DNA of 46,735 nucleotides from Bacteroidaceae bacterium. Lineage in GTDB: Bacteria; Bacteroidota; Bacteroidia; Bacteroidales; Bacteroidaceae. Shown piece by piece: positions 23,477-32,648 of the stretch. Numbering within the stretch: position 1 is the stretch's first letter; every line of letters begins with the position of its first letter. The notes below the pieces were generated by a model. The model did not search any database. It saw nothing but the letters and a program-made list of their open reading frames with translations, and had not been told where the DNA came from. The DNA is taken from the NCBI GenBank assembly GCA_900768625.1, contig CAAGDO010000013.1, positions 1 through 46,735 of the forward strand, given 5' to 3'. Both the position numbers and the translations under genes were made by a program.

Positions 23477-25492
23477 TCATTGATTGCGGAAATTCTTTAG
23501 CATGGCATAGGCTTGGTAGAGTCCTAATTGGCCTGCCATGCTAAAATCGGAAGTAGCCTGCAGTGTTTCTCCTTTTCGTTGGAGAAGGATGCCCCGGTTG
23601 TAGTAGGCTTCTGCCATGCGTTTGTCTGTCGTTATGGCTTCTGAGAAGGAGGTCAAAGCCCCGTCGATGTCACCCATTTGTGCGAGCAGACAGCCCCGAT
23701 TGTAGGCCGCCACTGCATGATGGGGAGAAAGTCTTAGCGCCTTGTCGGTGAGCGAAAGGGCCAATTTCAATTGAGCGCGTTGCTCTTCTGCTTGGGTTGC
23801 TCCTGAAGCTGCGCTGCGCGAAAGAATAAAGGCGCCTTGAAGCAATGCGACAATTGAGGTGGAGTCTGCTTTTGCCGCAGCTTGTACTTCATTGAGCGCT
23901 GAAGTATAGTTGTAGCGAGCAGCTGAAAGGGCTGATGCCACGAGATGTCTTTGAGCAATCTGCAAGTGTTCGGACATCCGTTCGAATTGTCGTTCGTCGG
24001 CAGCCTGCTGAGCCACGGAGGAGGCATTGTCTGTTTCAGCAGTGAAGCAGATTTGTCGGCTTTCTGTGTTCAGTGACTTCAGTCTTTCCACTTCGGGCAG
24101 GAAGACGATGGAGTGGTAGCCGCGGGTATATTTGGGGCGGAAGGCTAAAGCATACATGGGTAGCAATTCGCTGCTGACCTTTTCGTTCTGCACCTTTCCG
24201 AGTAATGTACCAAACACGTTGCGCGCCGTATCGGGGTCTTCTTCAACCAATTGCTGATATTGTTCGAGAGCATGTTCTGAGCGGAGTCGTACCTTGCGAA
24301 TACTGGGACGGGGCTTGTTTTTTGCGTAGGCCACATCAAGATTCTGTTTGGCTACAACCGTCTCGTCAGCTTGGGCTCCACGAATATCGCCTACCTTTCG
24401 ACGGCATTCCGCTCTAGCCAAATAACCATACATGAAGCGGGGGTATGAGCGGAGTAGGGTGGTATAGTCGAGAATGGCGCCTTTGTAGTTGCCGACTTGT
24501 TGGCGCAACTGGGCTCTATTGTAGATGGCCAGAATATTGTCGGGCTCTTTATTGATGACGAAGTCAAAATCAGTGATGGCGCGGTTCAAGTCACCCACAA
24601 AGGAACGGAGCAGGCCGCGGTTGTAGTGTGCAACGAAGTGGTCGGGGACGAGTGTGATGGTGGCATCGTAGTCGGCAATGGCAAGTCCGAACTGATCGAG
24701 TGCATGTCGGGCTTGTGCTCTGGCTACGTAGTTCTCAAAGTTTTTGGGTTGAAGTCCGATGGCTTTTGTCAGGCAGGAGTCGGCCAATTGATAGTTGCCT
24801 TTGTTGAGCGCATAGCGCCCTTTGAAACTCCATGCTTGTTCTTCTTTCGGGTTGATTGAAAGCAAACGGTCAATCCATTTGAGACCCTCAATGGTGTCCT
24901 TTTGCTCGAATTGACTTTGTGCCTTCACCATGTAGGAACGGTAGAAGTTCGGCCAATGGCTGATCAGATAGTCGAGATCAGCATCAGCATTGGCGTAATT
25001 CTTTAGCTGCAGTTGGCAAAGTGCTCTATTGTAGCGTGTTGGCTGGTCGTTAGGACTCTCAGCAATGACCTTTGTGTAGTCGTCAGTTGCTCCTGCAAAA
25101 TCTTCCAGATGGATTCTGCACAAGCCGCGGAGTTGGTAGACTTCCGTGATGAAGGGGTTGAGACTGATGCTTTTGTCGAGATCCTCAGCTGCTCCCTTAT
25201 AGTCCTCGAGCGTGAATTTGGCGTAGGCTCTGTAGTAGTAAGGACGTGAAAGGAAAGGTTTTGCGTCAATGGCTTCGTTGAAGTAACGAATGGCAGTGAG
25301 GTAGTCATCCACACTGAGGGCGTTACGTCCCATGATGGTTACGGCATCGGCGTCAATTTGAGCCTTCAGTTGAAGGGGGAGAAGGAGACCAAGTGTCGGG
25401 AAAAGAAAAAACACGACACGCAGAAGCACGTTCCTGGTTAGGGAGCGCGCTTTGCATGTCGTGTTTCTATATGAAGTGCCCATCCTTTTCAT
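23477..25492 (-). CDS. Large exported tetratricopeptide-repeat protein
   Basis: This 671-aa protein starts with a membrane-spanning or signal segment (about 18-45, ending near LKAQ) and then consists almost entirely of TPR units. Repeats such as YYRAYAKFTLEDYKGAAEDLDKSISLNP-type blocks run through residues 60-390 and again near the C-terminus (AAYNRGCLLAQMGDIDGAL and AYYNRGILLQRKGETLQA). TPRs make protein-protein contact surfaces, so a scaffold or assembly role in the periplasm is likely, but the partner is unknown. I chose the ATG at 25492; 25483 is nearly equal. It follows def by about 95 nt, and ruvX-def-TPR is probably one transcript. Confidence 0.85.
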   Translation of the reverse strand: MKRMGTSYRNTTCKARSLTRNVLLRVVFFLFPTLGLLLPLQLKAQIDADAVTIMGRNALSVDDYLTAIRYFNEAIDAKPFLSRPYYYRAYAKFTLEDYKGAAEDLDKSISLNPFITEVYQLRGLCRIHLEDFAGATDDYTKVIAESPNDQPTRYNRALCQLQLKNYANADADLDYLISHWPNFYRSYMVKAQSQFEQKDTIEGLKWIDRLLSINPKEEQAWSFKGRYALNKGNYQLADSCLTKAIGLQPKNFENYVARAQARHALDQFGLAIADYDATITLVPDHFVAHYNRGLLRSFVGDLNRAITDFDFVINKEPDNILAIYNRAQLRQQVGNYKGAILDYTTLLRSYPRFMYGYLARAECRRKVGDIRGAQADETVVAKQNLDVAYAKNKPRPSIRKVRLRSEHALEQYQQLVEEDPDTARNVFGTLLGKVQNEKVSSELLPMYALAFRPKYTRGYHSIVFLPEVERLKSLNTESRQICFTAETDNASSVAQQAADERQFERMSEHLQIAQRHLVASALSAARYNYTSALNEVQAAAKADSTSIVALLQGAFILSRSAASGATQAEEQRAQLKLALSLTDKALRLSPHHAVAAYNRGCLLAQMGDIDGALTSFSEAITTDKRMAEAYYNRGILLQRKGETLQATSDFSMAGQLGLYQAYAMLKNFRNQ

Positions 25493-25587
25493 TTTTATGG
25501 AGTGCCTGATGGGGCAGTATGCCTGCATGGAGGTCCGATAGGCTCTTTGGTGAGAGACCATTTCAGACGCATATGTGTTTTCTCTGT

Positions 25588-26148
25588 TTACTTACGCGGT
25601 GTCTTTACCTTATACCCACATCTGAAGTTTCCCTTCAGGAGGGTGTTCAGTTTGCCGCGGATCATCTGTTTGCGGAGGGGCGAAAGATGGTCGATGAACA
25701 TGTGACCTTCGAGATGGTCGAATTCATGCTGCATGACGCGGGCGAGGAATCCTTCAACCCATTCGTCGTGGGGTTGGAATTCTTCATCGAGGTAGCTCAC
25801 ATGGATGCGGGTCGGACGTCGCACAGCTTCGTGGATTCCAGGGAGGCTAAGGCAACCTTCTTCCATGGATTCGGTTTCTGTGTCGTCGAATTCAAGGATA
25901 TGGGGATTGATGTAGGCTTTCTTGAGACCTTCGTATTCGGGATAGTCTTCCTTGAGGTCGTCGAGTGTGATGACTACTACGCGGATGGCTTTGCCGATTT
26001 GCGGAGCTGCAAGGCCTACACCGTCACTGTGGACCATCGTTTCGAACATGTCGGCAATGAGCTCTTTGAGGTTCGGATAGTCGGGGGTGATGTCCTCAGC
26101 CTCTTTGCGCAAGACCGGCATACCATAGGTGTAAATGGGGAGAAGCAT
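25588..26148 (-). CDS. def: Peptide deformylase
   Basis: Def removes the formyl group from the N-terminal methionine of new proteins. The 186-aa protein shows all three family motifs: GVGLAAPQ at 43-50, EGCLS at 97-101 and QHEFDH at 140-145. The metal ligands are C99, H141 and H145, with the general base E142. It lies 73 nt downstream of ruvX on the same strand and upstream of the TPR gene. The fmt formyltransferase gene is not adjacent. Confidence 0.97.
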   Translation of the reverse strand: MLLPIYTYGMPVLRKEAEDITPDYPNLKELIADMFETMVHSDGVGLAAPQIGKAIRVVVITLDDLKEDYPEYEGLKKAYINPHILEFDDTETESMEEGCLSLPGIHEAVRRPTRIHVSYLDEEFQPHDEWVEGFLARVMQHEFDHLEGHMFIDHLSPLRKQMIRGKLNTLLKGNFRCGYKVKTPRK

Positions 26149-26221
26149 TATTCAGAAGTTGTGTGTGTTGTAAGTGTGTTTTTGAATCGTAGTAATCGGT
26201 TGGAGTCCTATGGATAAGGAA

Positions 26222-26641
26222 TTAGGAACGGTGGCTCTCCATCCAGCCTTGGAGAATGATGCAGGCGCTTATCTCGTCAACAAGCCCTTTGTCGTTTTCT
26301 CTGCGTTTTTTTCCGATTCCAGAACTAAGGATGGCCTGATGGGCAAGAACGGATGTGAAGCGTTCATCGAAGTATTCAAGAGGAATGGATGGAAATTCCT
26401 TTCGAAACTTTTCAGCGAAAGCTTCGACTCTCTGCTGATTTTCTGACGGTTGACCATTAGGCTGCGTGGGTAACCCAATTATGACCCTTTCCACCGTTTC
26501 ACGGCTGAAATACTCCTTTAGGAATTTCATGAGTTGAAAGGTGGGCATAGTTGTCAGTCCGTTGGCTATGATCTGTGCATTGTCTGTCACGGCAATGCCT
26601 GTGCGCTTCTTGCCATAGTCGATGGATAGGATTCTTGACAC
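26222..26641 (-). CDS. ruvX: Putative pre-16S rRNA nuclease / Holliday junction resolvase-like protein (YqgF)
   Basis: This 139-aa RNase H-fold protein belongs to the YqgF family, which processes the 5' end of 16S rRNA in E. coli and was earlier proposed to be a Holliday junction resolvase. The first strand ILSIDYGKKRTG carries the metal-binding D8, GLPTQPNG-like and DERFTS motifs follow, and the length is normal. It heads the likely ruvX-def-TPR transcript; its start lies 38 nt beyond the serS-side hairpin. Confidence 0.93.
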   Translation of the reverse strand: MSRILSIDYGKKRTGIAVTDNAQIIANGLTTMPTFQLMKFLKEYFSRETVERVIIGLPTQPNGQPSENQQRVEAFAEKFRKEFPSIPLEYFDERFTSVLAHQAILSSGIGKKRRENDKGLVDEISACIILQGWMESHRS

Positions 26642-26678
26642 GATGGTTTATCAGTTTTATGCTGTTATCTTTAGATTT

Positions 26679-26717
26679 AGAAGTCGTCTGAATTTCATGA
26701 AAGTTCAGACGACTTCT
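26679..26717 (-). terminator. Perfect hairpin after serS
   Basis: A perfect 14-bp stem (AGAAGTCGTCTGAA / TTCAGACGACTTCT) encloses an 11-nt loop. It lies just past the serS stop on the minus strand. No clear U-tract follows on either strand, so termination is inferred from the stem and its position. Confidence 0.55.
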
Positions 26718-26732
26718 TAGACTATGCCTGCA

Positions 26733-28007
26733 TTATTTAATCATGTCGCAACCCATGTAAGGCTGGAGAGCCTTGGGGATGCGGATGCCCTCGGGAGTCT
26801 GGAAGTCTTCGAGAAGGGCAGCCACGATGCGCGGCAGAGCGAGTGCTGATCCATTGAGCGTGTGGCAGAGCTGAATCTTCTTGTCGGTACCACGATAGCG
26901 GCACTGCAGACGGTTGGCCTGATATGTGTCGAAGTTGGATACGGAGCTAACTTCCAACCAACGCTTCTGTGCCTCGCTGTATACTTCAAAGTCATAGCAG
27001 AGGGCAGCAGTGAAGCTGATGTCGCCACCGCAAAGACGGAGGATACGATAGGGAAGTTCAAGCTTCTTGAGGAGGCCTTCCACGTGGTCAAGCATTTCCT
27101 GATGTGACTGCTTGGAGTGTTCTGGCTTGTCAATTCTCACAATCTCAATCTTTGAGAATTCGTGGAGACGGTTAAGGCCGCGAACATCCTTGCCGTAGCT
27201 GCCAGCCTCACGACGGAAACACTGTGTGTAGGCACAGTTCTTGATGGGGAGCTGGTCCTCATTGAGAATCACGTCGCGATAGATGTTGGTCACGGGAACT
27301 TCGGCAGTGGGGATGAGGTAGAGGTCATCGAGTTGGCAGTGGTACATCTGTCCTTCCTTGTCGGGGAGCTGACCGGTGCCATAACCGGATGCCTGATTGA
27401 CCACGGTGGGGGGCATGATTTCCGTATATCCAGCTGCGCGGGCTTCATCGAGGAAGAAATTGATGAGTGCTCTTTGCAGGCGTGCACCCTGACCGATGTA
27501 GACAGGGAAGCCAGCACCTGAGATTTTCACACCGAGGTCGAAGTCAATGAGGTTGTACTTCTTGGCCAATTCCCAATGGGGGAGCGGGTTCTCGGGGAGA
27601 ACGGTGTCGTGACCACCCGTTTTTACTACGAGATTATCCTCAGCGCCGTTGCCTTCGGGTACGATGTCGTAGGGGATATTGGGGATGGTGTAGAGCACCT
27701 GACGCTTGTCTTCGTCAGCTTGCTTCATAACTTCCTTCAGTTCTTCGCTCTTGACCTTGATGTCGGCCACCTGCTTCTTGGCAGCTTCGGCTTCTTCCTT
27801 CTTGCCTTCTTTCATAAGGCCGCCAATGCTCTTGGAGAGCGTTTTTACCTGATTGTTGAGCGCGTCGAGTTCGCCTTGGGCTTCCTTGCGCTTGTTATCG
27901 TAGTCCAGAACGCGTTCAATAGCTTCACGCGCACCTGCAAAGTGTTTCTTTTCCAAGCCGCGAATGACGGCTTCTTTGTCATCTGTGATTTGTTTGATAG
28001 TCAGCAT
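26733..28007 (-). CDS. serS: Seryl-tRNA synthetase
   Basis: SerS charges tRNA-Ser with serine. The protein is 424 aa, the usual length for the bacterial class IIa enzyme. The N-terminal long coiled-coil arm that grips the tRNA variable arm is at about residues 27-100 (charged, lysine- and glutamate-rich). Motif 2 appears as CFRREAGSYGKDVRGLNRLH-like sequence and motif 3 as the final NGSALALPRIVAALLE stretch. It begins 71 nt after the end of the ABC exporter gene and has a -7-like box of its own. Confidence 0.97.
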   Translation of the reverse strand: MLTIKQITDDKEAVIRGLEKKHFAGAREAIERVLDYDNKRKEAQGELDALNNQVKTLSKSIGGLMKEGKKEEAEAAKKQVADIKVKSEELKEVMKQADEDKRQVLYTIPNIPYDIVPEGNGAEDNLVVKTGGHDTVLPENPLPHWELAKKYNLIDFDLGVKISGAGFPVYIGQGARLQRALINFFLDEARAAGYTEIMPPTVVNQASGYGTGQLPDKEGQMYHCQLDDLYLIPTAEVPVTNIYRDVILNEDQLPIKNCAYTQCFRREAGSYGKDVRGLNRLHEFSKIEIVRIDKPEHSKQSHQEMLDHVEGLLKKLELPYRILRLCGGDISFTAALCYDFEVYSEAQKRWLEVSSVSNFDTYQANRLQCRYRGTDKKIQLCHTLNGSALALPRIVAALLEDFQTPEGIRIPKALQPYMGCDMIK

Positions 28008-28038
28008 AGCTTATACCTTTGGTTTGATTTGTTGAGGG

Positions 28039-28046
28039 CAAAAGTA
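28039..28046 (-). promoter_or_regulatory. Candidate -7 element for serS
   Basis: On the minus strand this reads TACTTTTG, matching TAnnTTTG, 31 nt before the serS start at 28007. There is no clear -33 TTTG, so serS may also be read through from the upstream genes. Confidence 0.5.
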
Positions 28047-28078
28047 CTCATTTTTTCAGAAAGAAGGGGAATCATGCC

Positions 28079-29740
28079 TCAACTTTTGCGGTTCAAACGT
28101 TGCATTTTGAGCGTTTCTGCCGCATGGTTGAGTACTTCACTGCGGTGGGTGATGAAAATGATGGTCTTCTGCTTGAAATGGGCTGAGAGATTTTCGAGCA
28201 CATTTTTCTCTGTTTGGGCGTCCAGTGCGGAGGTGGCTTCATCGAGCACAAGAATGGGCCCATTCGAGAGGAGAGCACGAGCGATGGCAATGCGTTGGGC
28301 TTGTCCTTCGGAGAGCCCATCCCCTGTTTCTCCACAAGGCGTGTCAAGGCCCTGCGGGCTTTCTTTCACGAAGTTCGCTTCGGCCACTTGGAGCGCATCA
28401 TACATTTCCTTCTCCGTTGCATCGGGATTTCCCAAAAGCAGATTCGAACGGATTGTGCCGGAGAAAAGGGAATTGCCTTGCGGCACATAGCAGAAACGCA
28501 CACGCTCTGATGCTGTGATGTCAGCTTCCTGTCCTTTGGAATCATAGATTCTCACACGACCGCTTTGTGGACTGACGAGTGAGAAGAGCATCTTCACCAG
28601 CGTCGTCTTTCCAGCTCCCGTTTCACCGACAATGGCTGTCACTGTGCCGGGGCGGAACTCATAATTGAAATCCTGGAGAATCTGTCGGCTTTCAGGGGTG
28701 TAGGAGAAGTTGACATGAGAGAAACGGATCCCCAATGGACTCTCCATCCGAGTGAGTTTGGCTTGCGTTTCTTGCGGAATGTCGTTGAGGTCCATGAGTC
28801 GTTCGGTCGAAGTGGCTGTACGGATGAACAGGGGAACGAATTTCGTGAGCGACTGCACAGGAGCCTGCACTTTATTGACGAGTTGGATGAAGGCAATCAT
28901 TGCACCGTAGGTAATGGCCCCTTTTTCAAGGTTCGTTGTACCCCAAATGAATGCGATGAGATAGCCTGTTGCGAAGCCCAGAGTTGTGATGCCAGAAGAG
29001 AACGTGGAGAATTTCGCCCTATGGAGCACTTTGGAATGAAGCGTTCCCTGCAGCGTATTGAGACGTTCGGTGAAGTAAGAAGTGCGCATCAGCGTCTTAA
29101 CGACCATGGCATGTTGGAGAGTTTCCTGCAGCATGCTCTGAATGCGGCTATCCTCGTTGCGCACCTCATGGGTTAGCGCTTTGAGCTTCTTCACGTAGAG
29201 TTTGCTGGCTAGAATGAAGAAGGGGAGCACGAGCACCACGACACAAGCCAGCATCGAGTCCATATAGAAGAGAAAGAAAAATGCACCGAGGAATTGGGCA
29301 ATGGTGGTGATGAGCGAAGGCAAACTTTCCGTCACAAAGGAAACAACGGCACTCACATCCGTTTCTATGCGATTCATGATGTCTCCAGTGTGGAATTTTC
29401 TCAGCGAGAGCCAGTCGCCATGCATGAGTTGGGCATAGACGTGGCGTCGCATAGCATTTGAGGCCTTTACGCCCAGAATGGCACTTATCCAGCTGGCGCT
29501 GACAGAAAGGACGATGCGTCCGATCATGAAGGCTGCAAGCAACATAAATGTCTGGTTGAGTGTCAGGGATGAGGTCGAACGATGGGTGGCAATGTCGACA
29601 GCCGTCTTCGTGGCCCAGACAAATGCAAGATCGAGCACCACGGCAGCTACGCCGATGAACGTGTTGAGCGTCATTTGCAGCATGTTGCCCTTTAGCACTC
29701 CCCAAAGGTATCGAGTGAGGGATGGTATGGAACGTGTCAA
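28079..29740 (-). CDS. Type I ABC exporter, fused permease and ATPase
   Basis: This half-transporter joins a six-helix membrane domain (about residues 15-310) to an ATPase domain and should work as a homodimer in the inner membrane. Walker A is GETGAGKTT at about 370, the signature is LSEGQAQR and Walker B ILVLDEATSALD. The substrate is unknown; the family includes MsbA-like lipid flippases and drug exporters. The start is uncertain. The only ATG near the N-terminus, at 29683, would cut into the conserved region before helix 1, and the frame upstream has only TTG candidates at 29740 and 29791. I use 29740. It follows nadK closely and is likely cotranscribed with it. Confidence 0.87.
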   Translation of the reverse strand: MTRSIPSLTRYLWGVLKGNMLQMTLNTFIGVAAVVLDLAFVWATKTAVDIATHRSTSSLTLNQTFMLLAAFMIGRIVLSVSASWISAILGVKASNAMRRHVYAQLMHGDWLSLRKFHTGDIMNRIETDVSAVVSFVTESLPSLITTIAQFLGAFFFLFYMDSMLACVVVLVLPFFILASKLYVKKLKALTHEVRNEDSRIQSMLQETLQHAMVVKTLMRTSYFTERLNTLQGTLHSKVLHRAKFSTFSSGITTLGFATGYLIAFIWGTTNLEKGAITYGAMIAFIQLVNKVQAPVQSLTKFVPLFIRTATSTERLMDLNDIPQETQAKLTRMESPLGIRFSHVNFSYTPESRQILQDFNYEFRPGTVTAIVGETGAGKTTLVKMLFSLVSPQSGRVRIYDSKGQEADITASERVRFCYVPQGNSLFSGTIRSNLLLGNPDATEKEMYDALQVAEANFVKESPQGLDTPCGETGDGLSEGQAQRIAIARALLSNGPILVLDEATSALDAQTEKNVLENLSAHFKQKTIIFITHRSEVLNHAAETLKMQRLNRKS

Positions 29741-29806
29741 GATGAAGTTATATGAAAATAAATATGGTGGAAGATTTGTGGTTCTAGCCAATCTGTCTTT
29801 AAGGCG

Positions 29807-30700
29807 TCAGTTCCCGCGCTTGTCGGCTCCCCACATGAGTTTGTCGCGTAAGGTTTCGAAGAAGTGTTTATGCTCAATCTTGATGACTTTGATTGTATGG
29901 GGCGCTCTAGTGATGCTCACCTCGGTATCTTCGGGGAGACTTTTGCTTTTGCCGTCGACAGAGAGCATGAAATTATGGCTTCTACTCTTCACTTTCAGTC
30001 TGATGCTTACGTCGTCGCGTACGACCACGGGACGAACCGCCAGACTATGGGGAGCCACGGGAGAAAGACACATCGTTCCGCTTTGGGGCACGAGGATAGG
30101 GCCGCCCACACTGAGAGAATAGCCTGTAGACCCTGTTGGAGTACACACGATGAGTCCGTCAGCCAAGTAGTTGGTGAGGAAATGATGGTCCACGCTGGTT
30201 TCAATCTCGATGAGTGAGGAATTGTCGTGTTTGAGCACCGCCACTTCGTTGAGGCCGAACGGGGCGAAATCTGCAGGTCTGCCATTGATGCAGACGGCCA
30301 GTGCTTTTCGTTCCTCGACGACATAATCCTTTCTGCAAAGCGCTTCAAGTGCCACACCAACATTTTCGGGCGAAACGTCGGCCAGAAATCCGAGACGCCC
30401 CGTGTTGATTCCAAGAATGGGAATCCCGCTCGCTCCGACTTGCGATGCTGTGCCGAGAAAAGTTCCGTCGCCACCGATGGAGATGGCGATATCAGCCGTG
30501 CAAGGCTGCTGCAAGTCGAATTTGGGATAAGGGGTGAGGTCAATACCCAAGCTTTCCTCCACAAAAGTGGCAAAGCGTTTTTCAAAACTAATGCATACCC
30601 CAAGAGAAGCCAACTTGCAGATGATGGCTTCCACGTATTGGTTCTTTTCCGTTTGATAAACATTGCCGAATAGGGCAATACGTAGTTTGTCGTAAGTCAT
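29807..30700 (-). CDS. nadK: NAD kinase
   Basis: NadK phosphorylates NAD to NADP. The protein is 297 aa, the normal length. The GGDGT motif is at residues 76-80, and the conserved glycine-rich PTGSTGYSLSVGGP stretch in the C-terminal beta-sandwich domain binds NAD. It is the first gene of a minus-strand group with the ABC exporter (16-67 nt gap depending on that gene's start) and is divergent from pdxJ across a 318-nt region. That nadK-pdxJ divergence is, as I recall, common in Bacteroidales. Confidence 0.96.
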   Translation of the reverse strand: MTYDKLRIALFGNVYQTEKNQYVEAIICKLASLGVCISFEKRFATFVEESLGIDLTPYPKFDLQQPCTADIAISIGGDGTFLGTASQVGASGIPILGINTGRLGFLADVSPENVGVALEALCRKDYVVEERKALAVCINGRPADFAPFGLNEVAVLKHDNSSLIEIETSVDHHFLTNYLADGLIVCTPTGSTGYSLSVGGPILVPQSGTMCLSPVAPHSLAVRPVVVRDDVSIRLKVKSRSHNFMLSVDGKSKSLPEDTEVSITRAPHTIKVIKIEHKHFFETLRDKLMWGADKRGN

Positions 30701-31018
30701 GATTTGATGTTTGCAGTTGGAAAACGCTGGTGCTCAAGTTCAGGTGCCTGAATTTACCGTTCTTGCCTATGAAAGAAGCTTCTTGTTGTTAAGATATTGC
30801 ATTATTTAACAGAACAGATGCGAGCCGTAAATAGGGAAAGCTGTACTTTTGCACTAAAATTATGAAACAATCCAGCCTTTAGCCTTTTTTAAGGCAATGG
30901 GCTGGCGGTTCTCTCTTCCATTCGTTGTATTAGCAGCGAAAATGGAGGTTCGGACTGCAGCGTTTCCGAGGTGATGCGCAAATTTACGCAGAAACCTTGA
31001 ATATTCAGACAGTTTATC
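30701..31018. promoter_or_regulatory. Divergent nadK-pdxJ control region with several dyads
   Basis: This 318-nt stretch has no gene. It holds a dyad TTCAGG-TG-CCTGAA at 30739-30752, a perfect 12-bp palindrome AAGAAGCTTCTT at 30773-30784, a plus-strand -7 box TACTTTTG at 30844-30851, a 6-codon open frame (MKQSSL, 30862-30882), and a two-part hairpin at 30872-30905 (CCAGCC/GGCTGG outside GCCTT/AAGGC). The arrangement of promoter, short peptide and hairpin before pdxJ resembles a leader, but the role is inference. I did not find a clear minus-strand promoter for nadK. Confidence 0.5.
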
Positions 31019-31735
31019 ATGACAAAGTTAAGTGTAAATGTCAATAAGGTGGCCACGTTGCGTAATGCACGTGGCGGAAACAACCCTGATGTGCTGAAAG
31101 TTGCCCTTGATTGTGAAATTTTCGGAGCTCAGGGAATCACAGTCCATCCTCGTCCTGATGAGCGTCATATCCGTCGTCAGGATGTCTATGATCTCAGCAA
31201 GGCCCTTCATGAGGAATTCAACATTGAGGGCTATCCCTCTGAAGATTTCTGCAGTCTGGTCTGTGAGGTACGTCCGGCGCAGGTCACTTTGGTTCCTGAT
31301 GCTCCGGACCAACTTACTTCAAATCATGGTTGGGACACTCACCGTCACCATGAGTTCCTCTCTTCCGTGGTCAAGCGCTTCAAGGCTTGCGGAATCCGCG
31401 TAAGCATTTTTGTGGACCCCTCGAAAGAAGCAGTTGAATGGGCGCAGAAGGCAGGGGCTGACCGCGTGGAACTCTACACCGAGCCCTATGCATCCAACTA
31501 TGCCATCAATAGGGAAGCAGCCATTGCACCATTTGTGGAAGCTGCAGAGCATTGCCGCAAGTTGGGACTCGGACTGAATGCCGGACATGACTTAAGCCTG
31601 GAGAATCTGGCCTATTTCCACCGTTGCATTCCATGGCTCGATGAAGTCAGCATTGGCCATGCGCTGATTGCAGATGCACTCTATTTGGGCTTGAAGGAAA
31701 CCATTCCTCTCTATCTCAAATGTCTGGAAGACTAA
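31019..31735 (+). CDS. pdxJ: Pyridoxine 5'-phosphate synthase
   Basis: PdxJ condenses 1-deoxyxylulose 5-phosphate with 3-amino-2-oxopropyl phosphate to make pyridoxine 5'-phosphate, the last ring-forming step of the DXP-dependent vitamin B6 pathway. The protein is 238 aa, a TIM barrel of the usual size. LSVNVNKVATLRNARGG at the N-terminus, the HPRPDERHI motif and the closing HALIADALYLGL segment are all family hallmarks. The 5' leader is about 160 nt if the -7 box at 30844 is used. Many Bacteroidales have exbB/tolQ genes next; here a DJ-1 gene follows instead. Confidence 0.96.
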   Translation: MTKLSVNVNKVATLRNARGGNNPDVLKVALDCEIFGAQGITVHPRPDERHIRRQDVYDLSKALHEEFNIEGYPSEDFCSLVCEVRPAQVTLVPDAPDQLTSNHGWDTHRHHEFLSSVVKRFKACGIRVSIFVDPSKEAVEWAQKAGADRVELYTEPYASNYAINREAAIAPFVEAAEHCRKLGLGLNAGHDLSLENLAYFHRCIPWLDEVSIGHALIADALYLGLKETIPLYLKCLED

Positions 31736-31898
31736 AGGTTTTCTTTGCATCTCATGACTTTACCTATTGAACACAAATTAAAACAAAAACATCCCGCTAC
31801 ATCATCCCCTTCATCCGCATGTCGTTCTTCCGTCTCAGACAGGAACGTGGGTGAAGAAAACCGATGAATCCAGCAGCTTTAAAAAAGCGATCAACTCT

Positions 31899-32609
31899 AT
31901 GGTATACGTATTTTTGGCTGACGGTTTTGAAGAAACCGAAGCCCTGCAGACCATCGACATCCTTCGTCGTTGCGGTCTCAAAGTGCAGACACTCAGTGTC
32001 ACCGGACGCCGTGTGGTGGAAGGTGCACACGGCATTGTGGTGAAGGCCGACAGCCTTTTCCGTCGCAACCATACCCGCGAGGCAGAGGCTTTCGTCATTC
32101 CTGGAGGAATGCAAGGAGCTCAAACGCTGAAATCCAACGGCCTTTTGCTTCTGTCGATTAAGCATTATTGCGCGCGCGGCACCTATATTGCCGCTATATG
32201 TGCCGGTCCGATGGTGCTCGGAAGTGCAGGAGTGCTCAAAGGCCGCCATATGACCTGTTATCCCTCTTTGGAGAATCAGATGGGCGAAGATATCCACTAT
32301 CATCCTGAATGCTTTGTCGTTCGTCACGACAATATCATCACAGGTTCCGGTCCTGCAGCAACAACCTGTTTTGCCTTCACTTTGGCTGAAGTGTTGGTAG
32401 GTGGCAATATCGTTGAACAGGTGAAGAAAGAAATGCTTTTCCCCTCAGTTGATGTGCCCCAAAACAGAGCCGTATGCTACAAGGGTGGGAGTGATGTTCC
32501 TTGCAACCTCAATGGTGTGAACGGCATGCTGCTCAAAGAGGAGCAGACGGAACGGAATGAGGAAAACAGCATTTTCCGCGGAGCTGACGCTGATGGACTG
32601 ATCTTCTAA
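31899..32609 (+). CDS. DJ-1/PfpI family protein with an unusual C-terminal tail
   Basis: From the ATG at 31899 the protein is 236 aa. Residues 1-181 form a full DJ-1/ThiJ domain: the conserved glutamates are in DGFEETEA (9-16) and the nucleophilic cysteine is C101 in AAICAGPMVLG. Relatives act as deglycases, chaperones or redox sensors; the activity here is not determined by sequence. Family members usually end close to residue 185, but here another 55 residues follow with no recognisable domain and a charged, glutamate-rich stretch. The frame is open further upstream to 31851 but those residues look non-coding. A hairpin at 32652-32681 lies after it. Confidence 0.88.
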   Translation: MVYVFLADGFEETEALQTIDILRRCGLKVQTLSVTGRRVVEGAHGIVVKADSLFRRNHTREAEAFVIPGGMQGAQTLKSNGLLLLSIKHYCARGTYIAAICAGPMVLGSAGVLKGRHMTCYPSLENQMGEDIHYHPECFVVRHDNIITGSGPAATTCFAFTLAEVLVGGNIVEQVKKEMLFPSVDVPQNRAVCYKGGSDVPCNLNGVNGMLLKEEQTERNEENSIFRGADADGLIF

Positions 32610-32648
32610 AGGTAAAGGAGCGTTCTGCGTCCCGCTGACACTTTTTTC

